A DNA stretch of 64,000 nt, from the NCBI GenBank assembly GCA_049323795.1, contig JBMOOH010000042.1:21861-85860 (forward strand), in the 5' to 3' direction. This stretch comes from JAOADN01 sp049323795. GTDB taxonomy: Bacteria > Pseudomonadota > Alphaproteobacteria > Rhodobacterales > Rhodobacteraceae. Under the pieces are notes generated by a model. That model was given only the letters and a program-made list of their open reading frames with translations. It did not search any database and was not told the origin of the DNA. The position numbers and the translations under genes are program-made. Shown in pieces: positions 58,060-64,000 of the stretch; position 1 is the stretch's first letter; every line of letters begins with the position of its first letter.

Positions 58060-58185
58060 GAGGCCGGGGGTAGCACGGGTCGGCACCCCCCGGGAAGTGG
58101 TCCGGGCCGGGGGGATCGACGGGGGCGGATCGACGGGGGCAGACGCGGGAGGTAGCCTCGCGGCTGCGGCGGTTGATCGCCCACC

Positions 58186-59082
58186 CTACCGGATGCTGTG
58201 CCCGGCCGCCTTCAGCCGCTGCGCCAGGCTCCGGATATGCGCCGGTCCGACCTCGCAGCAGCCGCCAACGATGGTTGCGCCCATTCCGACCCAGCCCATC
58301 GCGAAGTCGGCATAGCGCTCGGGGGTGAGGTCGTGGCGCGCGCAGTAGGCGGGGGCGTGGCCGTCCTCGGGCAGCGGAAGCCCCGAGATTTCGGTGAACC
58401 CGTTGGCATAGGCCCCGAAGGGCAGGCCGAGCGGCCCGAGCGCCGTCAGAGCGGCCGGCATCGCCTCGGGCATCGAGCAGTTGGCGAGGACCGCCGCCGC
58501 CGGGGCCTCCTTCAGCACCTCGGCCAGCCCCGCCACCGGCTCGCCCGAACGCAGCCGCGACCCGTCGCGGTCATCGACCGACACCGACAGCCAGACCGGC
58601 CTGCCCGCCGCCTGCGCCCCGGTCAGGGCACCGCGGGCGAGGTCGAGGGACGGGATCGTCTCGATCAGGATCACGTCGACATGCGGCCCGAGGAGGCGCG
58701 CCTTCTCGGCGTAGAGGGGCGCCGAGACCGGGACGGGCGGCGTCAGGTCGGGCCGGTAGCTTTCGCCCAGGGGACCCATCGACCCGGCGATGATCCCCCG
58801 CCCCGCCCGCGCCTTCGCCTCGTGCACCTCGGCCAGCGCGCGCAGGTGCAGCGCGTGGAAGAGCGGGTCGAGGCCATCGCGTTCCAGCCGGTCGTGCAGG
58901 ATGTTGTAGGTGTTCGCGGTGGCGACCGAGGCGCCCGCGTCGAAATAGTCGTCGTGGATCGCCTTCACGAGGCCCGGGTGGTCGATCATCACCCGCGTCG
59001 CCCAGAGGGGACCCGGGTCCTCGCCCGCCCGCGCGATCAGTTCCTGGCCCATGCCGCCGTCGAGCAGGGTGATTTCGGCCAT
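58186..59082 (-). CDS. Homocysteine S-methyltransferase family protein
   Basis: 298 residues from MAEITLLDGGMGQELIARAG. TIM-barrel with the zinc cysteines in TIVGGCCEVGPAHIRSLAQR and the earlier LANCSMPEAMPAALTALGPL. It has YFDAGASVATANTYNILHDR and IAGSMGPLGESYRPDL. It probably transfers methyl groups from a methylated sulfur donor or betaine to homocysteine. An AGCCC-rich region with AGGAGC precedes the ATG (59082). It stands on its own between RluA and the GFA gene. Confidence 0.88.
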   Translation of the reverse strand: MAEITLLDGGMGQELIARAGEDPGPLWATRVMIDHPGLVKAIHDDYFDAGASVATANTYNILHDRLERDGLDPLFHALHLRALAEVHEAKARAGRGIIAGSMGPLGESYRPDLTPPVPVSAPLYAEKARLLGPHVDVILIETIPSLDLARGALTGAQAAGRPVWLSVSVDDRDGSRLRSGEPVAGLAEVLKEAPAAAVLANCSMPEAMPAALTALGPLGLPFGAYANGFTEISGLPLPEDGHAPAYCARHDLTPERYADFAMGWVGMGATIVGGCCEVGPAHIRSLAQRLKAAGHSIR

Positions 59083-59171
59083 GGGAGGGGCTCCTTCGGC
59101 TGAATGCGCGCCGCGTTTCGCAGGCTCCCCACCCTTACCCCCGCCCGGGGGGAGAGGGAATGGCCGCCCCG

Positions 59172-60059
59172 TCAGCCCCCGTCGCTCTGCGGCAGGCCGT
59201 CCGTCAGCTCGTACCAGTCGCCCTTGTCGGCGACGAAGATGTGGGCCGCCAGGCGCCCGCCGGTCGCGCCGTCCACCGATCCGGCCTCGACCGAGAAGGT
59301 GCCATCCGCGGCACGGAACCACAGGCTGCTCCCACAGCCGGTGCAGAACCCCCGCACGCCGCCCCCCGGCGTGGGGTATTCGCCAAGGCTCGCGCGCGCG
59401 CTGAGGGCCAGGCTGGCCGCGTCCGCGTCGAAGGACGCCGAATAGTGCCCCGACAGCTTCCGGCACTGGCTGCAATGGCAGGCGGTCACGTGCCCTGCGG
59501 GACCCTCGACCGTGAACACCACGCCGCCGCAGAGGCAGCGGCAGGACAGGACGCCCGGCGCGATCCCCGAGAAGGGGGGTGGCGGGCCCTCCGGCGCGTA
59601 GTAGTCCCCGGCCGACCCGGCGAAGATGTGCGGACCAGGTGCCAGGCCGCTTGGCAGGTCGAACGCCCCGGCCGCGATCGCCATCCGCCGCTCGCCGGCC
59701 GGCTTCCAGAACAGGCTCGACCCGCAATCCCCGCAGAAACCGCGCTCCGCCGCGTCCGACGAGCGGAACCAGCGGAGCCCGCGCGCCTCGGCCAGCGCGA
59801 ACCGGTCGAGCGGCACCGAAGTCGCCGCCCAGTAGTGGCCCGAAGTCCGGCGGCACTGGGTGCAGTGGCAGAACACGACCTCGCGGAAGGGTCCGGCCGC
59901 CGTGAACCGGACGGAACCGCAATGGCATCCGCCCGAGGAGGACGGCACGTCCTGCCCGGCGGATTGCGCGGCAGCGGTCTCCGGAGTGATCTCTGGCGCC
60001 GGGGCGGTCGGACGCACTGATCCTGACGGGCGCGGGGAAGGGAAGCGGGGCCTGGCCAT
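59172..60059 (-). CDS. Tandem GFA-domain (glutathione-dependent formaldehyde-activating-like) protein
   Basis: 295 residues with two complete GFA domains. Domain 1 (about residues 44-155): GGCHCGSVRFTAAGPFREVV, FCHCTQCRRTSGHY, RGFCGDCGSSLFW. Domain 2 (about 178-290): CRCLCGGVVFTVEGPAGHVT, ACHCSQCRKLSGHY, RGFCTGCGSSLWF. Each keeps the six to seven zinc-binding Cys. Single-domain members are usual, so this is an internal duplication. The enzymatic role of most GFA proteins is unproven. Confidence 0.87.
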   Translation of the reverse strand: MARPRFPSPRPSGSVRPTAPAPEITPETAAAQSAGQDVPSSSGGCHCGSVRFTAAGPFREVVFCHCTQCRRTSGHYWAATSVPLDRFALAEARGLRWFRSSDAAERGFCGDCGSSLFWKPAGERRMAIAAGAFDLPSGLAPGPHIFAGSAGDYYAPEGPPPPFSGIAPGVLSCRCLCGGVVFTVEGPAGHVTACHCSQCRKLSGHYSASFDADAASLALSARASLGEYPTPGGGVRGFCTGCGSSLWFRAADGTFSVEAGSVDGATGGRLAAHIFVADKGDWYELTDGLPQSDGG

Positions 60060-60147
60060 GGCCGGCAGAACGTGGCACGGCCTGCGCCGGCAGGGCAACC
60101 GCATGCCAGCGGCGGCGGCGGCGGCCCGCCGAGGCGCGGCGGCAGCC

Positions 60148-60186
60148 CGCCGCCGAACCGCGCCGCCGAACCGCGCCGCCGAACCG
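60148..60186. repeat. Three perfect 13-bp tandem repeats
   Basis: CGCCGCCGAACCG occurs three times in direct succession in the intergenic region upstream of the GFA gene. Confidence 0.85.
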
Positions 60187-60306
60187 CACGGGTGGACTGT
60201 CGGCGGATGCGGACAGCCGACTTCCGGGACCGGCTCGCGGCGAGTCGTCACCGGATGGTAAGAATTCCGCGGCTAGGTTCCGCGGCAGGACCATGCGGAG
60301 GCGGGG

Positions 60307-60645
60307 ATGGAACTCGAAACGGGATATTCGGGCCGATCGTTCGTGGTGCGCTGTCTCGAGGACCGAATCGACGCGGCGAATTCGACGCAGTTCCGCGACG
60401 ACATGCGGACCGTGACGGCTGCCGCCTCCGGGACCGTCATCCTCGATTTGTCCCGGGTCGAGTTCCTCGACAGCTCCGGCCTCGGCGCCGTGGTGGCCGC
60501 GATGAAGTCGCTGGCGCCGGACAGGCGGCTGGAACTCGCCGCGCCGACGCCGAACGTGCAGAGGGTCTTCCGTCTGACCCGGATGGATACCGTGTTCACC
60601 ATCCACCCGGATGTCCCGAAGATGGGGAAGACCGATGCCGCCTGA
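60307..60645 (+). CDS. STAS-domain anti-sigma factor antagonist
   Basis: 112 residues from MELETGYSGRSFVVRCLEDR. STAS fold: RIDAANSTQFRDDMRTVTAA, then VILDLSRVEFLDSSGLGAVV with the phosphorylatable Ser in the DSSGLG loop. Likely partner of the anti-sigma kinase encoded immediately downstream (11-nt overlap), by analogy with RsbV/RsbW. Neither a sigma factor nor a phosphatase gene is seen next to the pair. Confidence 0.9.
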   Translation: MELETGYSGRSFVVRCLEDRIDAANSTQFRDDMRTVTAAASGTVILDLSRVEFLDSSGLGAVVAAMKSLAPDRRLELAAPTPNVQRVFRLTRMDTVFTIHPDVPKMGKTDAA

Positions 60646-61207
60646 CCGCGCGCCCTCTCCCTTCGCACGGCGCGACAGGGCGCACATTCAGGACCTCCCC
60701 ACACCCGAGCCGGCCTTTGCCCGGACCATCGAGGCACGTCCCATGGAGGTGCGGGCCGTTCTCCGGGCCGCAGTCGCGCGCTTTGCCCGCCGGATCGGGG
60801 AGGAGGACGCGGGGGCGCTCGAACTCGCCCTGGCGGAAGTTCTGAACAACGTCGTCGAACATGGCTATGGCGATCAGCCCGCAGGGCTTGTCCGTGTCAT
60901 CATAGGACGCGGACCGGACGGGCTGAACTGCCGTATCGAGGATGCCGGAAGCCCGGTGCCCGAGGATCTCCTCGTCAGCCCCGAGAACGAGGAATACCCG
61001 TTCCTGGACGGCGACCCCATTCCCGAAGGCGGCTTCGGCTGGAAGCTGATCCATTTGCTCGTCACCGACATCCGCTACCGCAGCGAGGGGGGGTACAACC
61101 GCATCTCCTTCCTGATCCCGGTGGCCAGGGTTGACGCCGCGCTGCCGCAATCTTGCCGCAATGAATCCCAATCAAAGCCCGAAAGGACGCTGAAAAAGGG
61201 TCCGTAG
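60635..61207 (+). CDS. Anti-sigma regulatory factor (HATPase_c, RsbW-like)
   Basis: 190 residues from MPPDRAPSPFARRDRAHIQD. GHKL ATPase: LELALAEVLNNVVEHGYGDQ (N box), CRIEDAGSPVPEDLLV (G1-type), FGWKLIHLLVTDIRYRSEGG (G2). The C-terminus carries a basic tail (KPERTLKKGP) beyond the ATPase core. It would phosphorylate the STAS protein and bind a sigma factor; the target is not in the window. Confidence 0.9.
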   Translation: MPPDRAPSPFARRDRAHIQDLPTPEPAFARTIEARPMEVRAVLRAAVARFARRIGEEDAGALELALAEVLNNVVEHGYGDQPAGLVRVIIGRGPDGLNCRIEDAGSPVPEDLLVSPENEEYPFLDGDPIPEGGFGWKLIHLLVTDIRYRSEGGYNRISFLIPVARVDAALPQSCRNESQSKPERTLKKGP

Positions 61208-61551
61208 CTGCAAAAGGCTTCCCTCGGCGTCGCGTTCAACAGCCCCCACCCATTGCGCGGCGCCGAGGACTTTGCCCCCCCGCCCGGACCGGAAAGCGCG
61301 TCCCGCCCGCAGACAGCCGGGCGGCAGGGACATGCCCGGTGTCGCCGTGCGTGCCGCCCGACCCGTCCGGGAAGATGCGGCGCCGCTGCCCTTCCCCGCG
61401 GACAGGCGGGCCCGGCCGGCGCCGCCGGCGCCTGAGCCCGGTCCCGGGCCGGCCCGCAGCGCAGCCTCCCCTGCGAGAGCGAGGGGGATGCGCCGCAGGG
61501 GTACGGCAGGGGTGCGGGCAGCCAACGTCCTTCGCCCCGCGACCCGGCCGG
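61208..61551. other. Intergenic stretch (344 bp), no gene recognised
   Basis: GC-rich, between convergent anti-sigma and aroC genes. Possible readings are Arg/Pro/Ala-rich and not like conserved proteins. Several self-complementary GC stretches are present, but no T-run terminator stands out. Confidence 0.5.
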
Positions 61552-62655
61552 TCAGGGACCGATCCGGCCCCTCGCCCCGCCGGTCTGGGCGCGGTCCAGC
61601 AGCAGGTGGTCGAGCAGAAGGCAGGCCATCATCGCCTCGCCCACCGGCACGGCCCGGATCCCGACGCAGGGGTCGTGCCGGCCCTTCGTGACGATCGCGG
61701 TCTCGGCGCCGGCGGTGGTGACGGTCGCGCGCGGGGTGAGGATCGACGACGTGGGCTTCACCGCGAACCGGACGACCACGTCCTGCCCGGTCGAGATGCC
61801 GCCGAGGATGCCGCCCGCATGGTTCGAGCGGAACCCGGGTCCGTCCGGCCCCATCCCGATCTCGTCCGCGTTCCCGGTTCCCGTCAGCGACGCGGCCTCC
61901 ATCCCCGCCCCGATCTCGACCGCCTTGACCGCGTTGATCGACATCATCGCGGCGGCGAGATCGGCGTCGAGCTTGCCGTAGATCGGCGCGCCGAGGCCCG
62001 GCGGCACGCCCCGCGCGACCACCTCGATCATGGCGCCACAGGAATTGCCCGCCTTGCGGAGGCCATCGAGATAGTCGGACCACATGCCCACGGCGGCGGC
62101 GTCCGGCACCCAGAACGGGTTGCGGTCCACTTCGTCCATGTCGAAGCGCGCCCGGTCCGCCGCATGGGGTCCGAGCTGGATCATGTAGCCCCGGACGGAG
62201 AGACCCGGCACGAGCGCGGCAAGCACCCGGCGCGCGACAGCCCCCGCCGCCACCCGCGCCGCGGTCTCTCGCGCCGAGGACCGCCCGCCGCCGCGCGGAT
62301 CGCGGAATCCGTATTTCAGGTGGTAGGCGATGTCGGCATGGCCGGGGCGGAACTTGGCGGCGATCTCGGAATAGTCCCTCGACCGCTGGTCCGTGTTCTG
62401 GATCTGAAGCGCGATCGGGGTGCCGGTCGTGACCCCCTCGTAGACCCCCGAGAGGATCGCCACCCGGTCCTCCTCCCGGCGCTGGGTGGTGAACCGGGAC
62501 TGGCCGGGCCGGCGCCTGTCGAGCCAGGGCTGGATATCCGCTTCGCTCAGGGACACGCCGGGCGGACAGCCGTCGACCACCGCGCCGAGCGCCGGCCCGT
62601 GGCTTTCGCCCCAGGTCGTGACGCGGAAGACGTGGCCGAAGGTGTTCAGGCTCAT
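61552..62655 (-). CDS. aroC: Chorismate synthase
   Basis: 367 residues from MSLNTFGHVFRVTTWGESHG (FGxxxxxTTxGESHG start). It contains DRRRPGQSRFTTQRREEDRV, the RGGGRSSARETAARVAAGAV motif, and SNHAGGILGGISTGQDVVVR. It needs reduced FMN and makes chorismate from EPSP, the last shikimate step. Normal length. The upstream region holds a dispersed palindromic repeat and, further on, the divergent TPP riboswitch. Confidence 0.97.
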   Translation of the reverse strand: MSLNTFGHVFRVTTWGESHGPALGAVVDGCPPGVSLSEADIQPWLDRRRPGQSRFTTQRREEDRVAILSGVYEGVTTGTPIALQIQNTDQRSRDYSEIAAKFRPGHADIAYHLKYGFRDPRGGGRSSARETAARVAAGAVARRVLAALVPGLSVRGYMIQLGPHAADRARFDMDEVDRNPFWVPDAAAVGMWSDYLDGLRKAGNSCGAMIEVVARGVPPGLGAPIYGKLDADLAAAMMSINAVKAVEIGAGMEAASLTGTGNADEIGMGPDGPGFRSNHAGGILGGISTGQDVVVRFAVKPTSSILTPRATVTTAGAETAIVTKGRHDPCVGIRAVPVGEAMMACLLLDHLLLDRAQTGGARGRIGP

Positions 62656-62684
62656 GTTTACCTCCCTGTCCGGCCGGTCTGGAA

Positions 62685-62778
62685 CCTGTCTGACGCAGAC
62701 AGAAGCGCCGGAAGGTTCCAGTTTCCTGATTGTCGCCTGTCGTTCGCCAAAACCGGATTCCACTTTTGTCGGACAGGC
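62685..62778. repeat. Palindromic dispersed repeat, copy 2
   Basis: About 75 percent alike to 39749-39844 by eye, sharing CAGACAGAAGCGCC near the start, CGCCTGTC in the middle and GTCGGACAGGC at the end. Its ends are imperfectly inverted. It sits between aroC and the TPP riboswitch. Confidence 0.65.
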
Positions 62779-62854
62779 TCTAGCGGGGGGGAAGTCGGGT
62801 CTCAAGGATTTTCGGGTCTTGAACCCGCGCCGCCGGCCGCTATCCTGACCGCCT

Positions 62855-62946
62855 ACCTCGGGGTGCCCCGGTTGCGGGGCTGAGATGCGGGAACGGCCCG
62901 CGAACCCGTCGAACCTGAACCGGTTAGAACCGGCGGAGGGAAGGTG
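62855..62946 (+). ncRNA. TPP (thi-box) riboswitch
   Basis: The conserved thi-box parts are present in order: CGGGGTGCC, GGGGCTGAGATG, CGAACCCGTCGAACCTGAAC, CGGTTAGAACCGGCGGAGGG then AAGG. TPP binding normally lowers downstream expression. It lies about 50 bp ahead of thiB, matching the thiamine uptake role. Confidence 0.95.
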
Positions 62947-62998
62947 GGGCCCCTTGTCCCGTCCGTCTCCGCCCGCCTGACCATCCGGAGCGCGAGAC

Positions 62999-63988
62999 AT
63001 GAGAACACTCCCGATGATCGCGGGTTTCCTGCTGGCCCAGGCGGCCGTTGCGCAGGACCGACCCGTGCTTACCGTCTATACCTATGACAGCTTCGCCTCC
63101 GAATGGGGGCCGGGGCCGGCCGCCAAGGCCGCCTTCGAGGCGGTCTGCGCCTGCGAGCTTGCCTTCGTGACCGCCGGCGACGGGGCCTCGCTCCTGTCGC
63201 GGGTCCTGCTCGAAGGCAGGGCCGGCAAGGCGGACGTGGTGCTCGGCCTCGACCAGAACCTGATCCCGGCGGCACGCGACAGCGGTCTCTTTGCCGAACA
63301 CGGCCCGCCGCCCGATACGCTCCAGCTTCCGGTGCCGTGGACCGACACGACCTTCGTTCCCTACGACTGGGGCTGGTTCGCCTTCGTCTACGACCGGACG
63401 AGAACCCCCGTCGTTCCCGAAGATTTCAGGCAGCTTGCCGCGTCGGACCTGAAGATCGCGATCCAGGACCCGCGGTCCTCGACCCCCGGCCTGGGGCTGC
63501 TCCTCTGGGTCAAGGCCGCCTATGGCGACAGATCGAAGGCGATCTGGGAAGGTCTCGCGGATAACGTGCTGACCGTCACGCCCGGCTGGTCCGAAGCCTA
63601 CGGGCTGTTCCTGAAGGGCGAGGCGGACATGGTGCTGAGCTACACGACGTCGCCCGCCTATCACGCCATGGCCGAGGGCGACACGAGCAAGGCCGCCGCG
63701 ATCTTCCGCGAAGGCCATCTGGTCCAGGTCGAGGTCGCCGCGAAGCTTGCCGGCTCGGCCCGGCCCGAGCTTGCGGACAGGTTTCTGGACTTCCTCCAGT
63801 CGCAGCCGTTCCAGACGCTCGTGCCCGAGACGAACTGGATGTATCCGGCGAACCTTCCGGCGGGAACGCTGCCTGCCGGCTTCCGCGCGCTGCCCCGCCC
63901 GGACAGGTCGCTCGTGCTTTCGCCGGACGAGGTGAAGGCGCTCCGCGACCCGGCGCTGGAGGAATGGCGCGGGGCGCTGAGCCGGTGA
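62999..63988 (+). CDS. thiB: Thiamine ABC transporter, periplasmic substrate-binding protein
   Basis: 329 residues from MRTLPMIAGFLLAQAAVAQD, with signal peptide cleavage after AVA. ThiB features: VLTVYTYDSFASEWGPGPAA, KADVVLGLDQNLIPAARDSG, and FVPYDWGWFAFVYDRTRTPV. The C-terminus has ETNWMYPANLPAGTLPAGFR. It binds thiamine or its phosphates for import. Controlled by the TPP riboswitch just upstream. Its stop overlaps the start of the next gene (TGATG). Confidence 0.95.
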   Translation: MRTLPMIAGFLLAQAAVAQDRPVLTVYTYDSFASEWGPGPAAKAAFEAVCACELAFVTAGDGASLLSRVLLEGRAGKADVVLGLDQNLIPAARDSGLFAEHGPPPDTLQLPVPWTDTTFVPYDWGWFAFVYDRTRTPVVPEDFRQLAASDLKIAIQDPRSSTPGLGLLLWVKAAYGDRSKAIWEGLADNVLTVTPGWSEAYGLFLKGEADMVLSYTTSPAYHAMAEGDTSKAAAIFREGHLVQVEVAAKLAGSARPELADRFLDFLQSQPFQTLVPETNWMYPANLPAGTLPAGFRALPRPDRSLVLSPDEVKALRDPALEEWRGALSR

Positions 63989-64000
63989 TGCGCCCGGCCA
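63988..64000 (+). CDS. thiP: Start of the next gene, probably thiP (permease), cut by the window edge
   Basis: ATG at 63988 overlaps the thiB stop as TGATG and reads MRPA before the window ends. thiB is normally followed by thiP and thiQ. The name rests on gene order only. Confidence 0.55.

Noticed and set aside
61172..62083. Minus-strand open frame across aroC and the intergenic region
   Set aside because: It is an Arg/Gly-rich shadow of aroC in another frame and shows no family features.
1..64000. CRISPR arrays, rRNA genes, or a plasmid/chromosome origin
   Set aside because: No regularly spaced identical repeats of CRISPR size, no rRNA signatures and no oriC or repABC-type features were seen.

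Overview
The window is high-GC DNA with Rhodobacterales (Rhodobacteraceae/Paracoccaceae) character. It carries ccrM with GANTC sites in its promoter region, a BamF-like DUF3035 lipoprotein, an SDHAF4-type DUF1674 protein, an rsmB/heparinase/purH/lspA/M16 protease cluster, an MttB-family methyltransferase beside a TMADH-type flavoenzyme, and a Mu-like prophage of the kind known from Rhodobacter. The species cannot be named from the sequence alone. Nearly all genes outside the prophage are ordinary housekeeping genes.

Layout. 1-1569: mtaB (cut by the window edge) and dapF, minus strand. 1663-1738: tRNA-Lys(TTT). 1857-21418: a 19,562-bp Mu-like prophage lying between tRNA-Lys and tRNA-Arg(CCT, 21695-21770). 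Its ends match as TGT-N8-GCCAGCTTTGGCAC in inverted orientation, and both sides carry the same 5-bp duplication, CTGTC. All its structural genes run on the minus strand: truncated I-type protease with a nested scaffold, cement protein, major capsid, small proteins, an Acb2-like anti-CBASS sponge, gp36 (DUF1320), tail terminator, tail tube, a G/GT tail chaperone with a GGGAAAC -1 frameshift site, tape measure, distal tail genes, a J-like protein with a glycine-rich tip, fibres and a beta-helix tailspike. Transposase, repressor, lysis, terminase and portal genes are absent, and the protease lacks its N-terminus. The element is therefore an internally deleted prophage with intact ends.

21.8-25.6 kb: a membrane-anchored winged-helix protein, two small exported proteins, rnhB and ccrM. 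25.6-36.6 kb: an SHMT-like enzyme, an M16 protease pair, a BamF-like lipoprotein, lspA, purH, heparinase II/III, rsmB, an SDHAF4-type factor and an exported protein. 36.7-39.8 kb: dapB, then rbfA, an NAGPA-domain protein and truB. 40-45.3 kb: a probable catabolic unit for a methylated amine or betaine (TMADH/OYE flavoenzyme, non-pyrrolysine MttB, aldehyde dehydrogenase). 45.5 kb: 1-Cys peroxiredoxin. 46.2-50.3 kb: a five-gene surface-glycan operon (two GT25, one GT4, an FkbM methyltransferase and a second SAM methyltransferase). 50.4-51.6 kb: a Fic protein. 51.8-55.6 kb: pnp and rpsO, separated by a LysE transporter and a LysR remnant. 55.7-60.1 kb: an RTX-repeat protein, DUF1643, RluA-type pseudouridine synthase, homocysteine methyltransferase and a tandem GFA protein. 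60.3-61.2 kb: a STAS/anti-sigma pair. 61.5-64 kb: aroC, then a TPP riboswitch ahead of thiB and the first codons of thiP.

Main points of interest: the deleted but precisely bounded Mu-like element with an Acb2-like gene inside its virion operon; its recoding site and nested scaffold start; three GANTC sites ahead of ccrM; and a roughly 95-bp inverted-repeat element present twice.
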